Part shown: one piece after another, positions 35,348 to 46,164 of the stretch
Numbering within the stretch: the first letter of the stretch is position 1
How the letters are laid out: each line of letters opens with the position of its first letter
Source of the DNA: Rhyacichthys aspro
Lineage: Eukaryota > Chordata > Actinopteri > Gobiiformes > Rhyacichthyidae
DNA: 64,000 nucleotides
Assembly: GCA_036850595.1 (NCBI GenBank)
Contig: CM072148.1
Location: 24,417,352-24,481,351, forward strand
Direction of reading: 5' to 3'
Translations under genes and position numbers: made by a program
Notes under the pieces: model-generated
What the model was told of the DNA's origin: nothing
The model's database searches: none
Seen by the model: only the letters and a program-made list of their open reading frames with translations

Positions 35348-36210
35348 TGTGCAGTATATTGAAAGAACTATAATAAACTAGCAATATGTAGAGCTATGCA
35401 GTAATACTTGTGTGCATGTTGCCGACAGTAAGTAAGCTAACACAGTAGCAGCGATGCTTAATTGTGTGTCTGAGCTGCAGAGCACGGCACTTGTTGACAG
35501 TTCAGGAGAGAGGGGCTGGAGGAGTGTGGAGGAGCACTTCCTGGAGAGGAGTGGTTTACTTCACATATTGACGTCATTGCGTGAAACAGCTCATTGAAAG
35601 GACTGTAGCTCAAGCTAAATAAATAACTTAAACATACGCGAATGAAACAAAACACAACTTTGGGTATGTGTTTGAGGTAGAAATAACATTACATAGTTAA
35701 AAGCTCAGAAAAGTCGATTTAGCATAATATGGGACCTTTAAGCTTTACATTTAGCTGCTTCATCTGTGGTGTAAACACTATAAAGTACACTGCTTAAAAT
35801 ATCTTATTTGAAACTATATTCTTATGTAGTTGCATTACATTCTTCTCATTGACTTCAGTATAAAGACTTCTTATAGACAAGTAGAAACATTTGTGCCTTT
35901 AGACTTTAATTCTTACAACATAGTGGCTCATAAATGCTTTATAGGAGTCTTATAAAATAAATACAGTGCATATTGTTCATTATAAATGCAAAATAAAACA
36001 CTAGAGAGCGAGTCTACAAGCTCTCGTTAACTATCGCGCGACCTCCCAGACGCGGGAGACTACTCTGCCAGCCAACACCGCGGCTCATCAAAGTCTCACT
36101 CAATTAAGCATAACAGTGCTAAAGTCTTTGTGACAGCAATACATACTGATACAGAAATAAAATATAACTTTATAAGAGTTAGCTTCTTTGCCGTTTTACC
36201 GTGTACCAAC

Positions 36211-36282
36211 CTGAAAAATATAGTAATTGGTAAGAGCAATGATCACACAGGAGCGCTGCCATTCATGTCTAGATTGCATCTG
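36211..36282. repeat. 72-bp direct repeat, right copy
   Basis: Partner of 33762-33833. On the minus strand it ends in a TATATTTTTCAG pyrimidine tract that resembles a splice acceptor. It lies between copy B and the truncated end of the Gmr1-like element. Confidence 0.6.
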
Positions 36283-36579
36283 AGGTAAACAGAAAGTTTC
36301 CCCAAAAGGAGCAAACTGGTGTGCAACGACTCCCACAACAAAGGTTCCACCTTCCCTTTTACAGCTCTATACCCCTAATAAATCAGGACAGCACATATAT
36401 ATGACAATATGTCTGGTAATTTTTAAAGTACTCTTATACCAAAAATAAAGTGTATATTAAATACAATCTAATAATAATAGCTGCCAATTACCTTATTGGT
36501 TATAAAACATAAAACAATGTGGTGACAAATTTTTAGGTGTACCACACTGACACTGATCACTAAGCCCACACTTCGTAAG

Positions 36580-36965
36580 GAAAGGATTTTGGTCGGGGAA
36601 ATTCAGTGACAGCTAAGATTTTAGCATGAACAGGAGCCACTTTACCCTGTCCCACCACACAGCCTAAGTATGTTACGGTTGCTTTAGCGAACTCACATTT
36701 GGCCTAACTGACGGTGAGATGCGTGTCAGCCAGTCGCTCAAACAACGCACCGATACACCACAGTTGAGAGTGCCAAGTGTCGCAGTAAATAACCAAGTCG
36801 TCTTAATAAACTGAACACCCCTCCAAGCCAGCAACAACTTTGTTCATTATGGGGGACATCACCAAATAAAACTGGATATTTTTTAATCAAATTGGACAAC
36901 TCGACATGCTGAGACTCAGGCAGATGGGAAAGTAAAGTGTCTAGATTGCACAAGGACAAACTGTC
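36580..36965 (-). pseudogene. Gmr1-like gypsy reverse transcriptase, two fragments
   Basis: Directly after the integrase C-terminus, the minus strand reads LSHLPESQHVELSNLIKKYP.. (start of RT). An internal deletion then joins it to the RT catalytic region with VY-stop-DDLVIY near 36797-36808 and AKCEFAKATVTYLG. A stop codon occupies the x of the YxDD motif, another lies in the following helix, and the frame ends at about 36582. RNase H and the 3' LTR are missing. The key observation is that RT lies downstream of integrase. Confidence 0.75.
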
Positions 36966-36981
36966 ATCGGGCTCTGGGACA

Positions 36982-38450
36982 CTATCCTCCTGCGCCACAG
37001 CCAGGGGCATGCTGGTAATAGGGTTGTAACAAATTGAGTTGTGTAGATTTTTTCCTGCTGGGTGTTGCAATTAAATAGTTTAAATCAGAGACCTTTTCAG
37101 AAACGGTGTACGGGCCAGTGAATTTAGCCTGAAACAGAGACCTCACAACAGGCGTAAGGGCCAGCACCTGATCTCCAGGACTAAATTCATGTAGCTCCGC
37201 GCGACAATCATAAATATTTTTCATTTTCTTTTGGGACTGCTGCAACTTTTCTTTTTTAGCCATGCAACCAACCATGAAAAGACAATGACAAAAAACATTT
37301 ACGAAGTCAATTAAGTTTTTAGGCGGTTCAGACTCCATAAAGTTATTTTTCAATTCTACTAAAGACCCGTGGACTGAGTGGCCAAAAACAAGCTCATTTG
37401 GGCTGAAACACGTACTTTCTTGGACAGCTTCTCTTGCTGCCAACATAAGCCATGGGAGCCCCTTTTCCCAGTCTCTATCGAGCTCGGTACAGTATGCCCG
37501 CACGAGAGACTTTAGCAGCTGATGGATCGCTCGAGCGCTCCCTGACTTTGCGCATGGTAGGCTGTGGACTGGTTATGTTTTACGCCAAGTGTTTTTAAGA
37601 CTTGAGCAAACATGTGAAAGGAGAAATTAGAACCACGATCACTCTGGATTACTTTAGGGATACCAAACACTGATATAAACTGTGACAGCGCTTTTGCCAC
37701 AGCTTTTGTTGTGATGGCCCGCAACGGATACGCAGCCGGATAACGTGCACTTTGGCACATCACTGTTAGGAGATATTTGCATCCAGATTTTGCAGTGGGG
37801 AGCGGACCAACACAGTCTATAATGAGGTACTCAAAAGGCTCACTCATAGCTGGGACAGGCTGCAAGGGCGCTGGTTTAATTTTTTGGTTTGGTTTTCCTG
37901 TTAACTGGCAAACATTGCACATTTTAATGTAAGCGGATATGTCTCTCTTCACGCGCTGCCAGAAAAAATGTTTGAGCAGATTTAAATAACGTTTTACGTA
38001 CGCCAAAGTGACCAGTCTCATCATGAGCAATTTTCAGCAACACAGGACGAAATTTACAAGGAACAACAAGCTGAAATAAGCGTCACGCACACCCAGTTCA
38101 CCTAAGGAAGTCCACTTTCTAAACAAGACCTCATTTTGGACAACGTAACCATTGGCTAGACTGTCTATTTCATCAGCAGAGACAATCGAACCAAAAGCAT
38201 TTATCAATACAGGATCACTATGCTGCTCTTGCACCAATTCTTTATGGCTCACATGCAACGGGAAATGTGCCAGAGTCAAAAGATTTTGTTTGTCATTGGG
38301 AGGTGTTTCAAGCTCAGCTTTATGCATGGCGCGTGACTGCACAAGCTGAAAAGACTTCATGAAGAGGAGGAGGACACTCTTCCTGAACAGGTGGACACCG
38401 CATCGCAACAGATGAAACTGCACGGGGTTTAGGCAACTCTGAGCTTTCAC
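36982..38450 (-). pseudogene. Gmr1-like gypsy integrase, frameshifted
   Basis: In minus-strand order: an H-x3-H region (HDETGH) and CNVCQ of the HHCC zinc domain near 38040-37910, a core with LIIDCVGPLP (first Asp, about 37830), QSDRGSNF (second Asp), AYHAQSQGALER (Glu), and a GPY/F-type C-terminal module (AKFTGPYTVSEKVSD). Frameshifts near 38075 and 37510 and a stop split the domain. The enzyme would insert element cDNA. This copy is dead. Confidence 0.8.
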
Positions 38451-38811
38451 AGTAAGGTGAACACAAGTAGGGAGGTGCGTCTGTCCAGATGCGGCTACCT
38501 GCTAAGCCATTGCCATGGATAAAATGTATACCCTCTATAGGCAAAGCCGGGCGCACGCCCAGAGACACTGGATGACACACAAGCTCGCACTCTAAGACCA
38601 TGTTATGCAGTGGAATGGGCAACACTGTTAGCCCCATGCCTCGACTCAGAATAAAATCACCTTTTACAGTGTCAGAGAAAAATGGCAAAACAGAGCTGAC
38701 ATCGATCCAATTGCATCAGTCCAATTTTTACTTTTAGAGACTCGTTCAAACAAAAGAAAAATGTGTCAGGGTCTTTTTCATTAAATGGAGGTAACCATCT
38801 CAGATTACTCA
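38451..38811 (-). pseudogene. Gmr1-like gypsy, gag end fused to protease region
   Basis: The minus strand from 38811 reads NLRWLPPFNEKDPDTFF, the gag continuation of the text at 41457, interrupted by the Sushi-like insertion. After a frame break and an internal deletion comes a protease-downstream region with LPIEGIHFIHGNGLAGSRIW, the LGNDLAG-type block that follows the aspartyl protease in this gypsy group. The protease active-site triad is not seen and is presumably deleted. Confidence 0.65.
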
Positions 38812-38816
38812 CATCA

Positions 38817-39478
38817 TGTCACAGTTTCATCTTCCTGGGCTCTCCTCAGACTCCACTGCCCCAGTATTCTCTCACCTCGGCCCCTCTCTACCTGCCAGCC
38901 ACTCCCACCGGTTCACCCCTCCTCGTTCACCCGCTGCGGCGGCTGCGGCTTATCTGCCAATCAGCCCGGTATGTAAGACTCACCTGTTCGCACACACGCT
39001 GCCAGATTGTTCCTCTGCATTATGCACGACTCTCCAGCGTTCTTCTCCTGCCTGATCTCCTGTTGCCGACCTCGTCTGTCCCCGACCTGCTCTCCTCGCC
39101 TGCCTCCCGGTAAACCTACCTGCCTTCCGTCTCTGACCACGCGCTCTGCCTCGGCGTCCTTGGCATCGTTCTGCTCTTCCGTCGTCTGTACCTCCGCACG
39201 GTCAGCGGACTCTACGGGCTGCGGACTCCTCGCTACGGCTTCGGCGACCACAGTAAGCTCCTCTCTCTCATTCCACGTGGCCGGGGAACCGAACTCGTTC
39301 CTCAGCCCTTCCCCGAGCTTTAGAGACTGTGTGCGGGCTTTCGGCCTGAAGAGAGACCTGAACGCTGTAGTGACTCTTGCTGCTCTGCTCTCTGTTTGCT
39401 ATTGTGGCAATAAAGGTTATTACCAACTGTACCTATTCTCCTGTGTACTGCTTTTGGGTCCAAACCACCCCCGTTACA
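38817..39478 (+). repeat. Sushi-like 5' LTR, 662 bp
   Basis: Its last 258 bp (39221-39478) repeat at 41194-41451. An AATAAAG polyadenylation word (TGGCAATAAAGG) lies about 70 bp before the end in both copies, fitting the U5 side. Confidence 0.85.
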
Positions 39479-39495
39479 GTACAATCTGGCCAAAT

Positions 39496-41184
39496 ATGGA
39501 CCCAGCGGACACATCCTCTCCCCAGACTCGCTTAGCTCGGGTAGAGGGAGCGCTGCTACAACACGAGGCCCAGCTAGCCTCCAACGCAGCGGAGGCTCGA
39601 CAGTCTGCTTCGGCTCTGGAGCGGGCGCTAACCTCGCTAGCCACCCAGGTACAGCAGTTAGCGGCCACCGTGTCTCAGCAAGCCGTTGCCGCCTCGGCGC
39701 CAGCCCCGCCGGTTCCAGCCCGGCTTTTCCTGCCAGTACTGCACCAGAGCCCCGGGTGGGGGCGCCAGAGCGCTATTCTGGGGATCCAGAGAGCTGCAAT
39801 CCGTTTCTGACCAACTGCACCATCCTGTTTGCCCTGCAGCCCCATACCTTCGCTTCTGAGGCAGCGAGGGTTGCCTTCGCCATCAACCACCTCACTGGCA
39901 GGGCACGTCAGTGGGGAACAGCAGAGTGGGAGAGGGGCACGCCAGCCTGCTCTTCATTCCAGGCCTTTTCAGAGGAACTTCGTAAGGTTTTTGGTCCCGT
40001 TTCTCTAGGTCCAGATGCCAGTGGGGGACTCATGAGCCAGAGGCAGGGGAATCGGACAGTGGCCGATTACGCTATCGACTTTCGCACACAGGCCCGACTC
40101 AGCAACTGGAACTCAGCGGCCCAGTGTGATGCATTCCTCAATGGACTGGCACCCTACATCAAGGATGAGCTGGCTTCGTACGACCTCCCGGCTTCCCTCG
40201 ACGGACTGATTGAGCTGACGTCCAGGCTGGACAGGCGCATACAGGCGAGGAGAGGGGAATTACGCCGGGAGGGAGTGGAGCGTCGGCTGTCCACCCGCCT
40301 GCGTGGGTTGCCAGATGCCCCCGACCCTCTCGCAGAACCCACCCCTGAGGAGGGGGAACCTATGCAGGTGGGGCGCACCAGCCTGACGCCAGAGGAGCGT
40401 GACAGACGACGCCGAGGGAATCTCTGCCTCTACTGCGGTCAGGCCGGACACTTCGTTTCCCGCTGTCCATTAAAAGGGGAGGGCTCAGCAGTGAAGAGGG
40501 GCATTGTGCTAAGCCGGACCCGGGTCGTTGCCCCTAACTCGAGACCTTTGTTTCACGTCCAGTTCCTGTTGGCGGGGGGCTCTCATACACTCGCCGCCTT
40601 CATTGACTCTGGGGCAGATGTTAACCTGATCGATGAGGAGCTGGCCCTCCAACTTGGCATCAATCAGGTCCCTTTGTCCAGCCCGGTGCCGGCCAGCGCT
40701 CTAGACGGTCATCTCCTGGGGACTGTCACCCATCAGACCGCGCCCATCCCCATGCTCCTGTCCGGCACCCATAATGAGACCATTCGGTTTCACGTCCTGA
40801 GGTCTCCTAACCTTCCTGTGATCCTCGGCTACCCCTGGCTTCGTCGCCATAACCCCCTCATAGACTGGTCTACGGGGTCCATCCTGGGGTGGGGCCCCTC
40901 CTGTCATCAGGTCTGCCTCAGGGAGGCGGACACACTCCCACCAGCATCCAATACCTGTTCGGCCACCGACCTATCCAAAGCGCCCTCGCTAAGAGACACC
41001 AGGGAGTTCGTTAACGCCTGCCCAGTCTGCATCCAGCATAAGGCCCCACTGCTGGAGGGGGCGCCAAAGCTGGGACTCTGTCCTTCCCCTCGTCCGAGGC
41101 ATCCCACGAGGAAGAAGAGGAGGAGGGGCTGTCAGCAGGGGGGCCGGAGGAGGAGAAGGCTGAGATGGTCTTCTCGGATGAGTT
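39496..41184 (+). pseudogene. Sushi-like gag-protease, frameshifted and fused to an integrase stub
   Basis: Starts at ATG 39496 (MDPADTSSPQ), with a coiled-coil-like, Gln/Ala-rich N-terminus. A one-base shift near 39720 moves it into the frame that runs on to 41471. Visible parts are capsid (ERYSGDPESCNPFLTNC, FAINHLTGRARQW), a CCHC knuckle CLYCGQAGHFVSRC (40425-40466) and the aspartyl protease motif FIDSGADVNLID (about 40599-40634). At about 40980 the text jumps from ATDLSKAP to DTREFVNACPVCIQHK, the CC half of the integrase zinc domain, so RT and RNase H were deleted. A second deletion with a T run leads into the truncated LTR. Confidence 0.85.
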
Positions 41185-41193
41185 TTTTTTTTT

Positions 41194-41451
41194 GCGGACT
41201 CCTCGCTACGGCTTCGGCGACCACAGTAAGCTCCTCTCTCTCATTCCACGTGGCCGGGGAACCGAACTCGTTCCTCAGCCCTTCCCCGAGCTTTAGAGAC
41301 TGTGTGCGGGCTTTCGGCCTGAAGAGAGACCTGAACGCTGTAGTGACTCTTGCTGCTCTGCTCTCTGTTTGCTATTGTGGCAATAAAGGTTATTACCAAC
41401 TGTACCTATTCTCCTGTGTACTGCTTTTGGGTCCAAACCACCCCCGTTACA
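41194..41451 (+). repeat. Sushi-like 3' LTR, truncated
   Basis: Identical by eye to 39221-39478. It begins abruptly after a run of T at about 41184-41193, so U3 is lost. Confidence 0.85.
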
Positions 41452-41791
41452 CATCAAGACGACGAGACTGAGAAGCATCCTCCTCCAAAGACGAATGCAT
41501 GTCCTCACGCCGCAGACGTATTTTTTCAATCTCCATTTGATGTTTCTTATTTTCCAGCTGCAATAAAAGTAACTCCTTTTGTTGCTGAAATGTGAAGCCC
41601 TGACTTGGAACAGGTTGCTCCTCATCTGGGGTTAAAAGACCCATACTTACAAATTTTTCTTCCAAAACATTGTTAACCTCGACTTCCAGTTTCACGCCAT
41701 AATGATCAACAAGTTTGAGTAAATGTTCTTTTCTCAATTTTTTACACAATTTCCAGTTGGGTGAAGCAATAAACGAATCAACATCAGACAT
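41452..41791 (-). pseudogene. Gmr1-like gypsy gag, N-terminal part
   Basis: ATG at 41791 gives MSDVDSFIASPNWKLCKKLR, then a Leu/Glu/Lys-rich helical stretch with QQKELLLLQLENKKHQMEIE (likely coiled coil). It runs into RRLDV, where the Sushi-like element entered; the frame continues at 38811. The start codon lies immediately beside the target duplication of a hAT MITE (41793-42978), which separates gag from its leader. Confidence 0.7.
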
Positions 41792-41792
41792 C

Positions 41793-42978
41793 CAGTGGCG
41801 GAGCCAGGGGAGTAGCCGGGGTGGCCATTGCCACCCCCAACAAAGCCCTGGACACCCCCGGTGCCACCCCGCTGCAGATGGCAATATGGCGATAATCCGC
41901 TGTTAGACACTTGTAAACATTTTCTGAAGAAAACTCTAATTTCGTACATTCCCAGCGCACGTGAATGCACCCTCACGCAGCTAGCTCGTGCCTGCTGGAC
42001 TCTGGTTTTCATTGGTTAAGATGACACGCGGTTCATTCGTGCTGCAAAAGCATAGCAGCAGCAGTGGGTTGGCACATAGTACTGACATAGATGAAGAGCG
42101 TTTTGCGGTATGTACGTCTTTTATCGGTAAATTAAGCAAACAAGGTAATGTAGTTAACGTGGAAGTAAAGAAGACGCTGGACTGTTTAACACTAGCCTGG
42201 TTTTTGGCTATCTAGTCACTTGTACACCAGACTGACAGATAGTTATCTGTAATGCAGCGCATTGCTCCAAAAAACAGCTTATTAAAAGCTCCAATATTAT
42301 CGTGCAGATAATGTTGAATTGCTTATAAGTTAAATTAGAAGTGCTTATAAGTCTGTTTATAGTTTAGGCAGAGAATTTAACAGCACTACACCTGGCAACT
42401 ACTTTTAACAGTTTCATGGTGCCAAATAAATGTTAATGTAGTTAAATTTAGTAGTTCTATAAAGTCATTGTTTTAGTAATTGTTTTGTAGGACACTCATG
42501 GTAAATATAAGCTAAATTAAACTGTACCAAATTTTGCTTTGTACATGAGGTGTAATTGTAACCAGGCTTTCCTCTGTATAGGGACAGTCTGGAGAGAAAA
42601 GGGGATATCTCCAAATTTTTTCAAAAGAAATCCAAAGTCAGGTGCAGATCAGGACCAAACAGCTCTCAGCCCCAGTGTCAGCTGTGATCAAGTTGCAGGA
42701 GATGGACAGGGAAGTCAAGAGGATAAACAAACACAAGAACCAAATGTGTCACCAGCAGGTCAGAGCAATAAGCTGCCTAATTCAGATTGTGTGATGACTT
42801 TTATGCTAAGTAATATATGCTATGGTTATGTACAGTATTTAATTCAGTTTTAGAAAAAGATGAGGGTAAGACAAAACTATTATTTTTGTCTTAATTGAAC
42901 GTTTTGAATACGGACCCCCCAAATAATCCCTTGCCACCCCTTGGCCACCCCTTTTTTAAAAGTCTAGCTCCACCACTG
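41793..42978 (+). mobile_element. hAT element, 1186 bp, non-autonomous, with transposase N-terminal relic
   Basis: Starts CAGTGGCGGAGCC and ends AGCTCCACCACTG. The exact 8-bp duplication CAGACATC lies at 41785-41792 and 42979-42986. Around 42590-42770 a frame reads EKGISPNFFKRNPKSGA..PNVSP, resembling the charged, poorly conserved N-terminus of ZMYM1-like hAT transposases. The catalytic core is absent, so the element is an internal deletion derivative. Confidence 0.85.
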
Positions 42979-42986
42979 CAGACATC

Positions 42987-43175
42987 TTACCTAGAAGTTG
43001 GTTAACAACAACCCAAAACCACAGCAAAAATGCGCTCAGGCCTGTAGACAGACACTGCCAAAGATAATTGTGCAGTAAGTGGCCGGGGCCTCTGTGACAG
43101 AGCTTCCCCGCTATTCTATCACAAAAATCGGCTAACCAAGCTCCCCCCTTGTCTTCATACGACCGCATATGGTGG
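42987..43175 (-). other. Gmr1-like gypsy 5' leader, inner segment
   Basis: Noncoding DNA between the two hAT insertions. It is continuous (after removing the inserts) with gag on one side and with 46165-46994 on the other. Confidence 0.5.
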
Positions 43176-44468
43176 GTATTTACTCGTGCTGGGCCGTTAA
43201 CGGCTTTAATGCGCTGCGTTAACGCGAGATTAACGCAGTTAAACTATTCACTAAGTTGGGTCTAGAAGTCACAAATTTCACTTTGTTGTTTTAGCGCAGA
43301 TGTATACCTGTCCGAATTACGAGGTGGGGGCGAGAACAAGTTGGAAAAAGTGTGTGTAACATTAGACCACATCGAAGCTGAACATGACAGATGCCGTGAG
43401 GCCGGGTTTGCTTCAGGGCAAATTTGTTTTCAAGAAGATCAAAACTAAAGTTGTTTGCACCTTGTGCAAATCGGAGTTAGTTTACTGTAGGAGTTCTTTG
43501 AATCTGAAGTACCACCTAAATGCAAAGCATCCTCTAGCTGACCTTTGCAAGGAGGAGGCCAGGCCAAGCAGTACCGTTGTAACGGGGACAGGTCGTGTTC
43601 GTCAAACTACAATGTCCGAGTGCAGCCGAGGCAAGCCCGTCACCACAGCTCTATCAAGCAAGCTAACTGATCTCTGCCGGCCTATCAGCGTGGTTGAAGA
43701 TGATGGGCTTGAGGTTATTCTCCAGGCGGCCACCAGTGACCCATCTTACACACTACCAGCGAGGCGAACCATCATGAGGAGAATCCATGACCAGCACGTC
43801 GCAGAGAAAGCCGCGAAAGAGGAGAAGTTGACAGGGGTTGCGTTTGTAGCACTGACTGGGGACCACTGGACATCAGTCAACAACGAAAACTACCTCGGTG
43901 TTACTGCACACCTCATCGATGTCAGCTGGGAACTTCACTCGTTCGCCTTAGGTATGTTATGTTTTGTAACTTAGCTACTTCAGCCTAACACAGTTACACA
44001 GTTTTAGCTAGTTAACGATATTGTGGGTAGCTATCATTAGCTTGTTGGTTGCTAATAGCGAACTTATTCTGAACTACTCTCTGTTTTAGGTGTCATAAAA
44101 ACAGAGGAGCGTCACTTCGCTGAAGCGTGTGCCAGGCTGTTTCTCGACTTCGCAAATCAGTGGGGGATAGCTGACAAAATCACCACTATTGGAACCGACA
44201 GCGCTCCCAATATGATAGCAGGGAGGATACTCCCCTTCGAGCATTTGCCCTGCACCACGCATCTTGTACAGAAGGCCATTGTAATGTCCCTTCGAGACGG
44301 TGGTTTTGATGGTGTATTGGCCAAGTGTCGGAAAGTGGTGGGACATTTCAGGCATAGTCCGACCAACGCAGACGAGCTGAATGCCCAGCAAGCCCTCCTT
44401 GGACAAGACCAGGAGCCACTCGTGCAAGACGTAGCAACACGCTGGAATTCCTCCCTCGAGATGATCAA

Positions 44469-44528
44469 GCGCGTTAGACGCAACAGAGACCCATTGCCTG
44501 CAGTGGGTCTCTGTTGCGTCTAACGCGC
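44469..44528. repeat. Perfect 25-bp inverted repeat in transposase exon 2
   Basis: Arms 44469-44493 and 44504-44528 are exact complements around the 10-base loop TTGCCTGCAG. The transposase frame is normal before the first arm (MIKRVRRNRD) and after the second (TLTQQKRNLT), so the second arm is an added inverted copy. Confidence 0.95.
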
Positions 44529-44782
44529 ACGCTGACCCAGCAAAAGCGCAATCTGACCCTCCCAACAAATGCTGAATATGAGAAGCTGGCAAAGCTGGAG
44601 AAACTCCTGGAGCCACGCAGGTATGGTCTACAAAGAAAGCTTGTTCATGAATAGGCCTACAAGTTCTTTTAAAAGTAATTTTGTTTTTAAAAAATGTATG
44701 CCCTTAAATGTAATATGATTCAGAACTTTAAAATAGAGTAATCTGAGTGAAAATGAACTCGTCATTTATTTCTGTTGCTCTT

Positions 44783-44897
44783 TGTCTGTGATTGTGTGTG
44801 TGTCTGTGACTGTCTGTGACTGTGTGTGTCTCTGTCTCTGTGTGTGGGTCTGTGTGTGTGTGTGTGTGTGTGTGTGTTTGTCTGTGTTTGTCTGTGT
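44783..44897. repeat. TG microsatellite in transposase intron 3
   Basis: TG and TCTG repeats run right up to the acceptor GTGTAG at 44894-44899. Confidence 0.9.
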
Positions 44898-46164
44898 AGA
44901 TACATCACTGAGCTCCTTGGTGGGGAAAACTATGTATCCTGCTCAGTGGTTCTACCTGCCCTGTGCCACCTCCAGCAAGCGATGAAGATCTCAGATGATG
45001 ATCCTGCCTACATCGTGCGATTCAAAGGTGCCTTCACACAGGACCTCGACCAGCGGATAGAGAAAACAAACCTGGAATGGCTTAAAGTATGTCACACTGA
45101 CTAGAAGATTACTGTGTTGTCTGATTATAAACTGTTAGGCCAGTAGATAAATTGATAGATTAATAGGTCATGAAAAAATAAGGAGGTTGGATTTGGAAAG
45201 TTAAATTTTCATCAATCAATCAATAATTTTTTTTTACTAATCAAAGGTGGCGACTGCTTTGGATCCATGATTCAAGGACCTCAAGTGCCTGCCCAGAGCA
45301 GAGAGGGAGCCAGTGTGGGCAAAGCTGAGTGAGTTGGTGAAGGGAGAAGAATCTGCTCAGCAGCCACCCAGGGAGGAGAACCCTGGGCCACGTAAGAAGA
45401 AAACAGCCCTCCTACTGATGGGATCTGAGTCAGAGTCAGATAAGGAGAAACCAGTAGACAATGCTGTGGAGAGATAGAAGGTAGAGCCCAGTGCCAGCTT
45501 GGAGGAGTGTTCACTGAAGAGGTGGTCGGAGCACGCTGCTGTCTATGGTAAGATGGCCCACATTGCCCGGAAGTACTTGGGGACTCCTGCCACAACTGTC
45601 CCATGCGAGAGACTGTTCTCTTTAGCAGGCCATATTATGCAGAAGAAGAGATCAAGTTTGTCACCAGAAAATGTGAACAAGCTGGTCTGCCTGAGTGACT
45701 GGTGGAAAAAGGAGAAGCAGAGACTGGACTGATTGACTCAAGCCATGTCACAAAGCTGACTGTTTAAGTCGTTCTTCATGATCTCTACTGTAGGCCCACA
45801 ATTAGTGCCGTGTTATCAGAGGCTGCACCCTCTGCTGTTCATTCCAGGTAGCAGGAAAGAGCTTTGTCCACATGGAGACAGAACCTGTGTTACCTTGCCT
45901 AAATATTTGTGTTTAACAAAATTTTAAAAAATTAAACACCAAAGTAAATCTTATTGAACATTATTTTTCATTACCAAGTAGAACAGCTTTCTCAAGCAGT
46001 TTGTGATGCATTTTCATTATTTAGATAGCACACACATTTTTTGAATGTCTTCGGCAAAATTCAAATCTAGCATTTTAATCTAGATTAATCTAGATTAACT
46101 ACAGGATTGCAGTGAGATTAATCTAGATTAAAAAAATGAATCTATGCCCAGCACTAGTATTTAC

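Larger units (their letters stand above)
34020..35737 (+). mobile_element. TTAA-flanked element, copy B, with P2RX7-ballast-like exons
   Basis: Bounded by TTAA at 34016-34019 and 35738-35741, with inverted termini AGGTCCTATATTAT and ATAATATGGGACCT. Without the hAT MITE inserted at 34324-35092 the element is about 950 bp, close to copy A (about 890 bp). It is collinear with copy A in opposite orientation. TTAA duplications fit Kolobok or piggyBac mobilisation. No transposase is encoded, so it is non-autonomous. Confidence 0.7.
38817..41451 (+). mobile_element. Sushi-like Ty3/gypsy element, internally deleted
   Basis: Bounded by a 5-bp duplication CATCA (38812-38816 and 41452-41456). LTRs begin TGTCACAG and end CGTTACA. 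The 5' LTR is 38817-39478 (662 bp); only the last 258 bp of the 3' LTR (41194-41451) remain. Gag and protease survive; RT, RNase H and most of integrase are gone. It sits inside the gag gene of the minus-strand Gmr1-like element. The Sushi assignment rests on the MDPAD gag start, the gag layout and the CCHC and protease spacing. Confidence 0.85.
43384..45732 (+). pseudogene. hAT transposase (ZBED type), four exons, inactivated
   Basis: Exons 43384-43951, 44090-44620, 44900-45086 and 45247-45732 have GT/AG borders. Exon 1 encodes a BED zinc finger (CTLCKSEL..LKYHLNAKH), and its end contains FVALTGDHWTSVNNENYLGVT, start of the RNase H-like core with the first Asp. Exon 2 has TTIGTDSAPNM, CTTHLVQKA and VATRWNSSLEM. 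Exon 3 reads ELLGGENYVSCSVVLPAL. Exon 4 ends with the hAT dimerisation motif (ARKYLGTPATTVPCERLFSLAG). Lesions: a 25-bp inverted duplication shifting the frame in exon 2 (44469-44528), TGA and TAG stops in exon 4 (about 45268, 45476), and missing text before the dimerisation motif. Confidence 0.85.
43184..46156 (+). mobile_element. BED-finger hAT transposon, 2973 bp, full length but dead
   Basis: Exact 8-bp duplication GTATTTAC at 43176-43183 and 46157-46164. Termini TCGTGCTGGGC and GCCCAGCACTA are inverted with one mismatch. Subterminal repeats differ by end: TTAACGC words on the left and TAATCTAGATTA words on the right. It carries a four-exon transposase gene (separate entry). Inserted in the leader of the Gmr1-like element. 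Confidence 0.9.

Noticed and set aside
33718..36549. 3' LTR of the Gmr1-like element
   Set aside because: The TGTGGTACACC and CCCGTAACA ends look LTR-like, but the sequence does not match the 5' LTR inferred at 47017-47443, so the pairing is unsupported.
44086..44616. 176-codon minus-strand frame
   Set aside because: Antisense shadow of hAT transposase exon 2, which has clear motifs on the plus strand.
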